Source: ZC4RG30 sp046047615
GTDB taxonomy: Bacteria; Pseudomonadota; Gammaproteobacteria; Steroidobacterales; Steroidobacteraceae
NCBI GenBank assembly: GCA_046047615.1
Contig: JBJOHO010000088.1
Coordinates: forward strand, 1 to 45,238
Direction: 5' to 3'
Length of the DNA: 45,238 nucleotides
Within the stretch, counting starts at the first letter, position 1. Every line of letters begins with the position of its first letter. A program made the position numbers and the translations under genes. Positions 25,821 to 33,790 of the stretch are shown piece after piece. Below the pieces are notes generated by a model. The model did no database searches and was not told where the DNA came from. It saw only the letters and a program-made list of their open reading frames with translations.

Positions 25821-25826
25821 GGCGAC

Positions 25827-26366
25827 TCAGCCCACGGCGTCGACGCTGCCGTCGAGTGCCATCAACAGGGTTTCCACCTGCAGCGCGGGCTTGCGCTGCT
25901 GCAGCTGCCGACGCAACTCCTGCAGTTGTGCGGCATGCGTGCCGCGCTCGGTGGCCATGTCTGCGGCATGCGCCTCGCCCAGCAGCACCTTGTAGGCGCC
26001 GCAGTCACGGTGGTCGATGATGATGACCTGCTGGATGTGGTGCAGCTCGATGGCGATGTCGAGGTGCTGCCAGAAGGTCTGGCCCCACGCAGGGTAGCGG
26101 TCGGTGACGGCGCCCAGGGAGGCACCGGCAAGCACCACATGGTCGTAGCGATCGCGGAGGCCCCGGCCGGCCATGTAGCGCTCGATGTCGTCCATGAGGC
26201 GGTAGTCCATGCAAGTGAGCAGGAGCGCATCGGTCTTGCCGGCGGCCTGGGCCCGATCGGATCGGGCCAGGCCGAACAGCATGGCGCCCGTACCGAGCGC
26301 CGCCGTCTTCAGGAAACGGCGGCGTCCGGGGGTTGCCTGTAGTGAAAGGGCGTGGCAGCTGTACAT
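25827..26366 (-). CDS. Tat-signal beta-carbonic-anhydrase-like protein
   Basis: A 179-residue protein with a twin-arginine signal (GRRRFLKTAALGTGAMLFGLA) and a short beta-carbonic anhydrase domain. The zinc ligands C52 (TCMDYR), H119 and C122 (DHRDCGAYK) are present, as is the dyad Asp54 and its Arg partner. It is shorter than classical beta-carbonic anhydrases. CO2 hydration in the periplasm is possible but unproven. ATG 26366 has a GAGG Shine-Dalgarno. Confidence 0.85.
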   Translation of the reverse strand: MYSCHALSLQATPGRRRFLKTAALGTGAMLFGLARSDRAQAAGKTDALLLTCMDYRLMDDIERYMAGRGLRDRYDHVVLAGASLGAVTDRYPAWGQTFWQHLDIAIELHHIQQVIIIDHRDCGAYKVLLGEAHAADMATERGTHAAQLQELRRQLQQRKPALQVETLLMALDGSVDAVG

Positions 26367-26416
26367 CGTGAGTCCTCGGTTGGAGGCTCCGACTTTACGC
26401 TGCCAGGCCCGGCCCG

Positions 26417-29400
26417 TCAGAACTCGTAGTTCACACCGAGCACGAAGCGGCGACCGACCGTGTCGTGCAGTGAACCGTTGAATTCCGAGGGTCCCGTACG
26501 GCCGATCGCCGACACCGCCAGCGGCGGCGCACGATCGAACAGGTTGGTCATGGTGCCGTACACGCGCAGGCCTTCGAACTGCTCCGGCTTCCAGCCCAGT
26601 GTCAGGTCCGTGTAGAACACCGAGCCCACCGTGTTGTCGTCGATCGTGGTGATCGTCGCGCCGGTCGTGGCGTTCCGCAGCGGCACATCGCTCTGCACCA
26701 GCGTGCGGTCCAGGATGCCGCTGCCGATGTAGCGGCCGATCAGCGTGCCGGTGTAGGCGCCGTTGGTGTACGACAGCACACCGGTGGCCTTCCACTTCGG
26801 CAGGCCGAGGCCGCCGACCTGGCCGACACGCTCGTCCAGCGCGGCGCCGCGGTTCTGCGTGGAGTTGTGCAGCAGCTTGGTGCCAAACAGGCGCAGCGTG
26901 ATGTTCTCGGGACCACCGCCGAGCAGTTCGAGGCCCTTGCGATAGCTGACCTCGGCGTCGATGCCCTCGATCTTCTGCTCAGCGAGGTTGATGAACAGCG
27001 AGTCGATGCGCTCGATGGTGCCGGTGTTCGGATCGCCCGAACGCAGCACGTACTGGCACAGCGTCTGGTCCTTGTTGACGGCGCAGCCGTCGACCAGTTG
27101 CTGGGCGGTCAGCTGGGCAATGGCGCCGGAGATCTTGATGTCATACCAGTCGACCGACGCCTGCAGCCCCTCCACGAACGAGGGCTGGTACACCAGGCCG
27201 GCCGTCGTGGTGTCCGCCTCCTCGGGCGCCACCAGCGGGTTGCCGCCGGAGAACGTCGCGCCCGAGACCGTCTGCGGAGGGTTCTGCGCCCGGTCCGTGA
27301 CGGTGAAGCCGCCGCGGGTCTGGTCGAAGCGCTCCTGCAGCGTGGCAGCGCGCACGTCACGCGACTGCGTGGCGCGAAGGCGCAGCTGGTCGTTCATCTC
27401 CCAGCTCAGGCCGGCCTTCCAGGCCCAGATGTTGCCGGAGCCGGAGTAGTCCGCCCAGCGGGCGGCGAAGCTGGAGTCGACGCGTTGCGCGAACGCGGCG
27501 TCCTTGAGCAGCGGGATCGAGAACTCGGCGAAGGCCTCCTTCACGTCGCTGCTGCCGCTGATGGCGCGCAGGCTGCTGAACTGCACCGAGCTGGAGTTGC
27601 CGTCACCCTTGTAGCCCGAGCCGACGAAGCGCAGGCCCGGGAACCCCGTGTAGCCGGCGACACCACCGCTTTCGCCCTGCGGCACGAGGCCGCGCAGGCT
27701 GGCCGGGTGCAGGCCGAGCGAGCTGAACAGCGTGCCATTGGGCAGCGCCGGGTATTCATCCGACGGATCGACCGTGGCCTGGTTCAGCTTGTCCTCGCGG
27801 TAGGAGGCGCCGAAGGCCATGGCGATGTTGCCTGCCGACAGACCGACCGGCAATTCACCGCTCATCGTGACTTCGCCGACGGTCTGCTCGACCCACTGCG
27901 AGGCGACCTTGAGCGGATCCCGGATCCACGCGGCAGCTTCCGGTGTCACCGTGTTCACGCCGCCCAGCAGGTTGAGCGGCACGCAGCCCTTGAGGTAACC
28001 GTTCGGATCGAACTGCGACTGGGCGGCGCGGCAGACGACGTTGCCGCTGGCGTCACGGACGGCATCAAGCGCCAGCCAGATGCGATCCACGCGGATGCCG
28101 TTGATCGTGTTGAAGTCCTGGCGGTTGTTGCCCTTCTGCAGGTAACCGTTGGCGTTCCAGCCATCGAACCAGCCGCCGCTCAACCGGGCGTCAAAGCCGA
28201 CCGTCAGGCTGCGCATGCTGTTGGCTGTGATCTGGCGGGTGTCACCGATCGGGTTGTCCGCGTTGTTGGGCAGGAACACGCCGAAGCCGACGTAGCCCAC
28301 GCCGTTGCTGACCTGCTGCGGCCGCTGCGCCTGGATCGTCGACAGCATCCGCGCGCTGATGTCCGGCGTCAGGAAGGCGTTGTCCGTGTACAGGCGACCC
28401 TGCCAGATCGACAGCAGCGCCACGCTCTCGCGGCGCTGGTTGGCGGCGTTGTCGCTCCAGATGCCCTGCGCGAACAGGTCGACGTTGTCGTTCAGTGCAA
28501 AGCCCAGGCGCGCGAAGGCATTGGTGCGGCGATAGCCGACCTGCACTTCATCATCGCTGCTGACGCCATAGTCCTGCGAAGGCAGGGCCTGGCAGAGGCA
28601 GCCTGCATCGCGCTGGCCGACCCCGTAGAACGGCATCTGGCTGACCGAGGTGCCGGTGCTGCTGAACAGCAGGCGGTTGAGACCCGGCACGTTGTTGTCG
28701 ACGATGAGGCCGGTGGGCGCGTAATTGGTCGGGGCGACGTAGGGCTTGACCAGGAAGGTGGGGCCACCCGTGCCGGCCGCCGGGTTCGACGCCGTGTTGG
28801 TGACGCGCGAGGCCTGGTTGAACCAGGGGCGGTCCTGCAACGACGACAGGTCGGAGATCGCCTCCTGGTTGTAGTACTGGAAGGAACCGACGAAGTTGAG
28901 GCGTTCGCCGATCTTGTGGCCGATCGCAATGCCCACCTCGTGGTTGTCGCCATCCTGGCGTGTCGTCTGGCCCATCTGCGCGCGCAGCTTCACACCCTCG
29001 AACTTGGTGTCGAGGCGGAAGTTGACGACGCCGGCCACGGCATCGGTGCCGTAGCTCGCCGAGGCGCCACCCGTCACGGTCTCGACGTTCTGCAGCAGCA
29101 TCTCCGGCAGGGAGTTCACATCGACCGTGCCGAAGCGGTTCGACGACACCAGGCGGCGACCATCGAGCAGGACCAAGGTGCGGTTGATGCCGGCGCCGCG
29201 CAGGTTCACGTTCGAGCCGCCGGAGTTCTGGCCGCCGAGCGCGGTCTGCTGCGACGTGTTGCCAAAGAACACCGGCAGCGTCGACAGGCTGTCGATGAGG
29301 TTGGCCGGCGCCATCATCTTGAGTTCATCGGCCTGCACCGCGGTGACTGGCGTCGGCGTGAACATGCCGGGGGCCTGCACGATACGGGAACCCGTGATCG

Positions 29401-29506
29401 CAACTTCCTCGAGTTCCGCCTCCTGGGCCAGCAACTGCGCGGGCAGTGCAAGCGCGAGGGCGACGGCCGCAGCGACGCGGACTGGCGGTAGCGTGGACTT
29501 GTTCAT
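26417..29506 (-). CDS. TonB-dependent outer-membrane receptor
   Basis: A 1029-residue receptor: signal peptide (to about residue 27), a short N-terminal EEVAITGSRI segment that is the TonB-box/plug start seen in xanthomonad-type receptors, a plug domain (NLRGAGINRTLVLLDGRR, TGGASASYGTDAVAGVVNF), and a 22-strand barrel ending with aromatic Phe (GVNYEF). The size and the EEVxVTGSRI start resemble receptors for oligosaccharides or bulky hydrophobic nutrients rather than small siderophore receptors. ATG 29506 has a GGGAG Shine-Dalgarno. The genes around it encode secreted proteins, suggesting uptake of their substrate or product. Confidence 0.95.
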   Translation of the reverse strand: MNKSTLPPVRVAAAVALALALPAQLLAQEAELEEVAITGSRIVQAPGMFTPTPVTAVQADELKMMAPANLIDSLSTLPVFFGNTSQQTALGGQNSGGSNVNLRGAGINRTLVLLDGRRLVSSNRFGTVDVNSLPEMLLQNVETVTGGASASYGTDAVAGVVNFRLDTKFEGVKLRAQMGQTTRQDGDNHEVGIAIGHKIGERLNFVGSFQYYNQEAISDLSSLQDRPWFNQASRVTNTASNPAAGTGGPTFLVKPYVAPTNYAPTGLIVDNNVPGLNRLLFSSTGTSVSQMPFYGVGQRDAGCLCQALPSQDYGVSSDDEVQVGYRRTNAFARLGFALNDNVDLFAQGIWSDNAANQRRESVALLSIWQGRLYTDNAFLTPDISARMLSTIQAQRPQQVSNGVGYVGFGVFLPNNADNPIGDTRQITANSMRSLTVGFDARLSGGWFDGWNANGYLQKGNNRQDFNTINGIRVDRIWLALDAVRDASGNVVCRAAQSQFDPNGYLKGCVPLNLLGGVNTVTPEAAAWIRDPLKVASQWVEQTVGEVTMSGELPVGLSAGNIAMAFGASYREDKLNQATVDPSDEYPALPNGTLFSSLGLHPASLRGLVPQGESGGVAGYTGFPGLRFVGSGYKGDGNSSSVQFSSLRAISGSSDVKEAFAEFSIPLLKDAAFAQRVDSSFAARWADYSGSGNIWAWKAGLSWEMNDQLRLRATQSRDVRAATLQERFDQTRGGFTVTDRAQNPPQTVSGATFSGGNPLVAPEEADTTTAGLVYQPSFVEGLQASVDWYDIKISGAIAQLTAQQLVDGCAVNKDQTLCQYVLRSGDPNTGTIERIDSLFINLAEQKIEGIDAEVSYRKGLELLGGGPENITLRLFGTKLLHNSTQNRGAALDERVGQVGGLGLPKWKATGVLSYTNGAYTGTLIGRYIGSGILDRTLVQSDVPLRNATTGATITTIDDNTVGSVFYTDLTLGWKPEQFEGLRVYGTMTNLFDRAPPLAVSAIGRTGPSEFNGSLHDTVGRRFVLGVNYEF

Positions 29507-29543
29507 TGAGCTCCCTGTGTTCTTGTAGTGACCGCAGTGTTCG

Positions 29544-29571
29544 CGTCGCGCCCTGCGGTACGGGCGCGACG
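29544..29571 (-). terminator. Strong hairpin in the TonB receptor leader
   Basis: CGTCGCGCCC and GGGCGCGACG form a perfect 10-bp stem with an 8-nt loop in the 73-bp gap between the upstream secreted-protein gene and the TonB receptor. Read on the minus strand it has no U-tract. It could act as a partial terminator or an mRNA stability element that sets receptor levels apart from the upstream genes. Confidence 0.5.
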
Positions 29572-29579
29572 ATTTCCGA

Positions 29580-30404
29580 TCAGTCGGTTTCCTGCTCGGC
29601 AACCGCTTCCTGTGGACCCACCATGCGGGCCGGATCGCGGTTGTTTTCCTGGCAGAGGTAGTCGAAAGGCTCGTTGCCCGCGGACCAGCGCATATGCCAG
29701 CCGCCGCCCCAGGGTGCGGTGTAGGTGCCCGGATCGTCGATGACGGCTTCGTAGCGCAGTTGGCCGTAGTTGGGCCGCGAGATGCGTTCGTGGAGCTTCA
29801 CCTGGCGGGTGTGCGGCACACCTTCGCGTGTCAGCCAGAAGCGCTCGTTGAAGCCGACCGTGTCGATGACGAGGACGTCGCCTTCCCAACGGCCCGATGA
29901 ATGCCCGTACCACGTTGGTGTCGGCTTGGCCGGCAGGGCACGCCCATCGGTGGGGATGTGGCGCCAGCTGTGCGGCGAGCCGACGCTGAGGATGATCACT
30001 TCCTGCGTATCCCGCAGGTCGAGGATTTCGGTGCCGTAGGGCGTGTGGAACATCCGCGGACCACCGGAAGGCTTGCAGCGGGTGTGCGGGTCTTCCGCGG
30101 TCAGCGTGGCCTGACGGTGGTCATAGACCTTGCGTGCCCAGGGCTTGAACGGCACCTGGTCGACCAGCAGGTTGCCGGGCAGGCTGGACGGCGGCCGGAC
30201 CACCTTGCCGTCGACGATGTTGTAGAACAGCGTGCCGCTGGCCGGGCCCTCCCAGTTGCCAGGTTCGGCGGCGGTGCCGGTGAAGCTGATGCGCCCGTCG
30301 GGCCAACGGGGCGCCGGTCGCGACTGCAGGGGTGAAGCCGCCTGCTGGGCGATCGTGCTGCAGGCCATGCCGGCCAGCGCGAGAGTGGCGAGGACGTGGC
30401 GCAT
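29580..30404 (-). CDS. Secreted protein of unknown function, paralog of 30888-31652
   Basis: A 274-residue protein with a signal peptide (about residues 1-20, STIAQQA). I do not recognise a named domain. Conserved blocks shared with the gene at 30888-31652 are PWARKVYDHRQ, a Cys followed by a GGPRMFHTPYG-type motif, GRWEGDVLVIDTVGFN, GVPHTRQVKLHERI and IDDPGTYTAPW. The two genes are therefore paralogs flanking a DUF6152 gene. The tail after about residue 250 is acidic and polar. It lies 4 bp after the DUF6152 gene. Confidence 0.85.
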   Translation of the reverse strand: MRHVLATLALAGMACSTIAQQAASPLQSRPAPRWPDGRISFTGTAAEPGNWEGPASGTLFYNIVDGKVVRPPSSLPGNLLVDQVPFKPWARKVYDHRQATLTAEDPHTRCKPSGGPRMFHTPYGTEILDLRDTQEVIILSVGSPHSWRHIPTDGRALPAKPTPTWYGHSSGRWEGDVLVIDTVGFNERFWLTREGVPHTRQVKLHERISRPNYGQLRYEAVIDDPGTYTAPWGGGWHMRWSAGNEPFDYLCQENNRDPARMVGPQEAVAEQETD

Positions 30405-30408
30405 GGCT

Positions 30409-30867
30409 TCAGGGTGCCGTGGCCGAGCCTTGGGAGGAGCCGACGGTACCGGTCAGCGTCTGCCCGGCCGACGACGCTGCGCCGAGCACCTCACCCGTGG
30501 CGCTGCGCATGACGCGCCGTGCGTTGGCGGTGTTGCTGCCGTCGCGCGCCCTCCAGCCGTCGACCTCGACCTGCTCGCCGATGGCCAGCGTGTTTTTCTT
30601 CCAGCCTGCCTTCTGCAGCATGTGCGGCGGACCCATCTCGAAGCCCCAGTTCACCGTGGTGTCGGCGGTGGCACCCGGGACGTCGATGTAGATGTAGACG
30701 TGCGGATTCGTCCACTCGACCTTGGTGACCACCCCGCTCATCTTCACCGGCTGCTTGGAGTCGTACTGCGCGGCGAAGGAGTGGTGCGCGTGGAGGACAG
30801 GCGCCGCGGCAAGCAGGGTGCCCGCCATGAGCAGGAGGCAAGCGGCAGTGCGGGTCTGGTGTGTCAT
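30409..30867 (-). CDS. DUF6152 exported protein
   Basis: A 152-residue exported protein (signal peptide to about residue 27, VLHAHHS). After cleavage it begins with HHSFAAQYD, then VTKVEWTNPHVYIYIDVPG, WGFEMGPPHMLQKAGWKKNTL and GEQVEVDGWRARDG. These are the DUF6152 hallmarks (HHSFA, WTNPH, small OB-like beta barrel). A Ser/Thr/Ala-rich tail follows. It is sandwiched between the two secreted paralogs, a recurrent association here because a second DUF6152 gene lies at 33385. The histidine-rich start may bind metal; that is a guess. Confidence 0.87.
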   Translation of the reverse strand: MTHQTRTAACLLLMAGTLLAAAPVLHAHHSFAAQYDSKQPVKMSGVVTKVEWTNPHVYIYIDVPGATADTTVNWGFEMGPPHMLQKAGWKKNTLAIGEQVEVDGWRARDGSNTANARRVMRSATGEVLGAASSAGQTLTGTVGSSQGSATAP

Positions 30868-30887
30868 CGGCAGGCTCCTCGCGCCGC

Positions 30888-31652
30888 TCACGGGCGGCCG
30901 CTCTCGCAGAATTGCTCGGGGATGTCGCCATCGACCCAGCGCAGGGTCCAGCGGCTGGTCCAGGGGCGGGTGTAGGTCCGGGGGTCGTCGACCGTGACCT
31001 CGTAGTGCAGGGTGTCCTTGCCCTCGCGGCGGAAGCGTTCGGTGAGCTTCAGGGCTTCGGTGTGCGGCAGGCCGCCGTTGGAAAACCAGTAGCGGGTGTT
31101 GAAGCCCGTCGACTCTGCAACCAGGGTGTCGCCTTCCCAACGGCCCACGGCATTGCCATAGAACGTGCCCGTGACTTCCTCGGGCGCCGGTGGCGTGCGG
31201 CCGTCGAGGTAGATCACGCGCCAGCCACGGTTGCCGCCACCGAACAGCAGGTAGACACGCTGGTAGTTGCTGTCCTGGATGATCCGCAAGCCCCCGGGTG
31301 TATGCATCTGGCGCGGATTTCCCGGGCCGATGCAGACTTTCATGGGATCGTCCTGAAGGCGGGTGCGCTGGCGGTGTTCGTAGAGGGCCAGTGCCCAAGG
31401 CTGGAAGGGGGCAACCTTGGCGGCGTCGGCAAGTCGGGCAAGCCGGCCATCAGGTCCAACCCGGACGCTGACGCCGGCCTCGATCAGGCTGCTGCTGCTG
31501 GGGTGATCCCAATAGCCTTTCTGCCCGGGTTCGCGGTCCAGGCGCACCGTGCCGTCGGGAAAACGGGGTGTGCCTGAAGGTGGGGAGGCGGCGTTGGCGC
31601 ACAGGGCTGCGCCGGTCAGGATGAGAGCGGCGAGTGAGGCAGGTCGCAACAT
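30888..31652 (-). CDS. Secreted protein of unknown function, paralog of 29580-30404
   Basis: A 254-residue protein with a signal peptide (about residues 1-21, ALCANA). Matching blocks to its paralog are PWALALYEHRQ, DDPMKVCIGPGNPRQMHTPGG, GRWEGDTLVAESTGFN, GLPHTEALKLTERF and VDDPRTYTRPW. The WEGDTLV block and the regularly spaced beta-like segments suggest a small beta-rich periplasmic or surface protein. No catalytic motif is recognisable. It is separated by 4 bp from the upstream gene and 20 bp from the DUF6152 gene, so it is in the same operon. Confidence 0.85.
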   Translation of the reverse strand: MLRPASLAALILTGAALCANAASPPSGTPRFPDGTVRLDREPGQKGYWDHPSSSSLIEAGVSVRVGPDGRLARLADAAKVAPFQPWALALYEHRQRTRLQDDPMKVCIGPGNPRQMHTPGGLRIIQDSNYQRVYLLFGGGNRGWRVIYLDGRTPPAPEEVTGTFYGNAVGRWEGDTLVAESTGFNTRYWFSNGGLPHTEALKLTERFRREGKDTLHYEVTVDDPRTYTRPWTSRWTLRWVDGDIPEQFCESGRP

Positions 31653-31656
31653 GGCG

Positions 31657-32058
31657 TCATTCCCTCACGAGCTTCAGCGGGTATTCGCGCCCGCCTTCCA
31701 CCAGGGTGCCGTGCAGTTCGCGGTGGTATTCGCCGATCTTGCTCAGCGCGCCGGCAATGCGCAGGCTGTCGCCGGCCTTGTTGCGTCCGTGCAGCATCAC
31801 CTTCCAGCCACGCGGCTCCAGACTTGAGCCCGCCAGCGTGTAGGCGCGAGGGCCCGGATTGACGAGACCCTGGATCTCCTTCCCGTCCCAGTTCATCACG
31901 ACGACGACCGTGGCAGCCGGCTGCCCGGGTATACGGCGTTCACCGCGCCATGTGCCGTCCAGCGGGTAGCCTTCCTGGGCGATGGCAGCCGCCGATGCCA
32001 GCCCCACAAGGATGAGCAGGCCCGCTTTCGCGTGGCGCGTTGCCCCGAACAGACGCAT
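31657..32058 (-). CDS. Small exported protein of unknown function, first gene of the secreted block
   Basis: A 133-residue protein with a signal peptide (about residues 1-27, ASAAAIAQ). The mature part (PLDGTWRGERRIPG, VVVVMNWDGKEIQGLVNPGP, EYHRELHGTLVEGGREYPLKL) looks like a small beta-barrel of lipocalin-like character, but I do not recognise a family. ATG 32058 has a GAGG Shine-Dalgarno and lies just after a plausible promoter, so it opens the eight-gene operon down to 23809. Confidence 0.8.
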   Translation of the reverse strand: MRLFGATRHAKAGLLILVGLASAAAIAQEGYPLDGTWRGERRIPGQPAATVVVVMNWDGKEIQGLVNPGPRAYTLAGSSLEPRGWKVMLHGRNKAGDSLRIAGALSKIGEYHRELHGTLVEGGREYPLKLVRE

Positions 32059-32092
32059 CGAAACCCCTCGTCTCGTTTTTGTTGTGGAGCGG

Positions 32093-32121
32093 AAACTAGC
32101 TGACGCAGAGTGTGCTGCCAA
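32093..32121 (-). promoter_or_regulatory. Promoter candidate of the secreted-protein/TonB block
   Basis: On the minus strand, TTGGCA (32116-32121) is followed after 17 bp by TAGTTT (32093-32098). The -35 is good and the -10 weak, as expected for a regulated promoter. It lies 35 bp before the first gene of the block. Confidence 0.4.
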
Positions 32122-32194
32122 GTCCGACGTGCGTCGCGTTGGCAACGTTGCGTATGCTCGGCGGGTGTTCAACGGGTTCCGGGGGAGATCAAGG

Positions 32195-32752
32195 ATGGCC
32201 AAGAGCAAGAAGGTCGCAGGCAAGGCCAAGAAGACCAAGGGCAAGCGCATGGCCGCAAAATCCAAGGTACAGACCAGGGCCGGGGCCAAGAGCAAACAGC
32301 CGGCGCGCAAGACGTTGGTGCGAACGCCGGCCGGCGCCGGTGCAGGGCGCGCATCCCCGCTGGCCGTGGAGCGCGCGCGGCTGGCGCGCAACAAGAAGCT
32401 GGTGCTGGCGTTCTATGAGGCCATGATCGGCCGCAAGGACCCGGAGGCCGCGAAGCGCTACATGGGTGATCAGTATGTGCAGCACAGCGCCTACGCAGAG
32501 GACGGTTTCGAGGGGGTCGCAGCCTTTGCGCGGAAGTTCAAGGCGGACTTCCCGGATCACCGGTACGAGGTGAAGAAGGTCATCGCGGAAGGGGACTTCG
32601 TTGTGCTGCACCTGCTCGGCATCAACGGCATGAGCCCGCACGGGGAACAGGTGGTCGACATCTTCCGCGTGCGCGACGGCAAAGTCGTCGAGCACTGGGA
32701 TGTCATCCAGGCCATCCCGGGGGATTCGCGCAATCCGAACGGTACCTTCTGA
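32195..32752 (+). CDS. NTF2/SnoaL-fold protein with histone-H1-like basic tail
   Basis: A 185-residue protein. Residues 1-58 are a low-complexity Lys/Ala/Arg tail (AKKTKGKRMAAKSK and similar) with no acidic residue before E59, like the tails of bacterial histone H1-like proteins. Residues about 62-182 form a SnoaL/NTF2-like domain (LVLAFYEAMIGRKDPEAAKRYM, QYVQHSAYAEDGFEG, VVDIFRVRDGKVVEHWDVIQ). This domain class binds small molecules or acts as an isomerase or cyclase. The tail might bind nucleic acid or polyphosphate; that is inference. ATG 32195 has an AAGG Shine-Dalgarno. It is divergent from the secreted block. Confidence 0.88.
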   Translation: MAKSKKVAGKAKKTKGKRMAAKSKVQTRAGAKSKQPARKTLVRTPAGAGAGRASPLAVERARLARNKKLVLAFYEAMIGRKDPEAAKRYMGDQYVQHSAYAEDGFEGVAAFARKFKADFPDHRYEVKKVIAEGDFVVLHLLGINGMSPHGEQVVDIFRVRDGKVVEHWDVIQAIPGDSRNPNGTF

Positions 32753-32774
32753 CGCGAGCCCCGTGGCGCGTCAG
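32749..32774. terminator. Bidirectional terminator-like hairpin
   Basis: CTGACGCG and CGCGTCAG form a perfect 8-bp stem with a 10-nt loop between the two convergent NTF2-fold genes. It covers the stop codons of both. There is no T-tract. Confidence 0.5.
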
Positions 32775-33226
32775 GGCGCCGTGATGACGTTGGCATGGCG
32801 CAGCACCAGCCGCCATGCCGCCCCGTCGCGGCGCCAGACCTGGGTCACACGCCGGCGTACCGTCTGTCCGGCGCCAGGACCCTGGTTCGGTGTGACCAGA
32901 TCCATGCCCACACTCAGGACCGTGTCGCCATAGACGGTCACCGTGTCGGTGACATAGCGGGCCGAGGCATATGGAGCGGGGCCGCTGCCGGTGAGCAGGG
33001 CCAGCAGTTCGTCGCGCGTGCCCACGCCGCCAGCGGGGTTGATCACCCGGAATTCAGGGGCAAACAGGGCCTCCAGGCGGTTCCGGTCGCGGGCCGCGGC
33101 CGCTTCCGCCTGCTCTTGCTCCAACGCGCGGATCACGGCCTCCGTTTCCCCGGCCGTCGCTGCCACGGCAGTTGGCAGGCTGGGGGAAAGCAGCGCAAGG
33201 AAGGTCAGGAGCAGGCGCAGGTGCAT
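32771..33226 (-). CDS. Exported NTF2-fold (DUF4440-like) protein
   Basis: A 151-residue protein with a signal peptide (about residues 1-22) and a DUF4440-type NTF2 domain: EAVIRALEQEQAEAAAARDRN, LFAPEFRVINPAGGVGTRDELLALL, TVTVYGDTVLSVG, RRVTQVWRRDGAAWRLVLRHAN. Such proteins bind or convert small ligands; no specific role is known. ATG 33226 was chosen to give a proper signal peptide. It is unlike its convergent NTF2 neighbour in sequence and location, so the pair is probably not a recent duplication. Confidence 0.85.
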   Translation of the reverse strand: MHLRLLLTFLALLSPSLPTAVAATAGETEAVIRALEQEQAEAAAARDRNRLEALFAPEFRVINPAGGVGTRDELLALLTGSGPAPYASARYVTDTVTVYGDTVLSVGMDLVTPNQGPGAGQTVRRRVTQVWRRDGAAWRLVLRHANVITAP

Positions 33227-33331
33227 GGGAGATCCGGAAGTCCGCGGGGGGTAGGCGGAGTGTAGAAGCGTTGCGGCCTGTGTTGGAGTTGACTGCACAA
33301 CATCAGGACGGGCATGCGGCGCGCCGCGTAT

Positions 33332-33340
33332 TGGTATGCT
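33332..33340 (+). promoter_or_regulatory. Extended -10 promoter element of the second DUF6152 gene
   Basis: TGGTATGCT matches an extended -10 (TGnTATAAT) 44 bp before the start codon. The following bases CGGGG resemble those after the TATRCT elements at 4890 and 32153. Confidence 0.35.
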
Positions 33341-33384
33341 CGGGGAGTCCGGCGTTGGCCCGGTAGCGTTTGCCAGGGGGAGTC

Positions 33385-33759
33385 ATGAAAGTTCGTGTAT
33401 TGGCCGTCGGCGCTGCCGTGCTGGCGGTTTCGGCGGGGATGGCATCAGCCCATCATTCCTTCGCGATGTTCGACAACGAGAAGGAGATGACCATTGAGGG
33501 TGTGGTCAAGGAATTCCAGTGGACCAACCCGCACATCTGGATCCAGGTCAATGTGGCCGGGTCCGATGGCAAGTTGGTCGAGTGGAGCATCGAGGGCGGC
33601 AGCCCCAATGGGCTGCGGCGCAACGGCTGGTCGAAGAACAGCTTCCAGCCCGGCGACAAGGTCGTCATGAAGATCCATCCGTTGAAGGATGGCAGCCCCG
33701 GTGGCAGCTTCATGACCTCGACGGTCAACGGTGCGCCGCTGAACTCCCGCGGGGAGTGA
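33385..33759 (+). CDS. DUF6152 exported protein, second copy
   Basis: A 124-residue protein with a signal peptide (about residues 1-22, GMASA) and the DUF6152 hallmarks HHSFAMFD, VVKEFQWTNPHIWIQVNV, GGSPNGLRRNGWSKNSFQPGD. It is clearly related to the DUF6152 protein at 30409-30867 but lacks its Ser/Thr-rich tail and is not next to the paralogous secreted proteins. ATG 33385 has an AGGGGGA Shine-Dalgarno. Function unknown; periplasmic. Confidence 0.88.
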   Translation: MKVRVLAVGAAVLAVSAGMASAHHSFAMFDNEKEMTIEGVVKEFQWTNPHIWIQVNVAGSDGKLVEWSIEGGSPNGLRRNGWSKNSFQPGDKVVMKIHPLKDGSPGGSFMTSTVNGAPLNSRGE

Positions 33760-33765
33760 GGCGGT

Positions 33766-33784
33766 TGGGGGGCGTGGCCCCCCA
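33766..33784. terminator. Strong bidirectional terminator-like hairpin
   Basis: TGGGGGGC, loop GTG, GCCCCCCA is a perfect 8-bp stem, extendable by a G-U wobble and a GC pair. It lies between the convergent DUF6152 and bacteriohemerythrin genes. No T-tract follows. Confidence 0.6.
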
Positions 33785-33790
33785 GCTGAC

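Noticed and set aside
26867..29491. An 874-codon open frame antisense to the TonB receptor
   Set aside because: Its translation is a low-complexity run typical of the complementary frame of a GC-rich gene, whereas the opposite strand gives a full TonB receptor.
32195..33226. Two convergent NTF2-fold genes as a recent duplication
   Set aside because: They differ in motifs, one has a basic tail and the other a signal peptide, so shared fold rather than recent duplication explains them.
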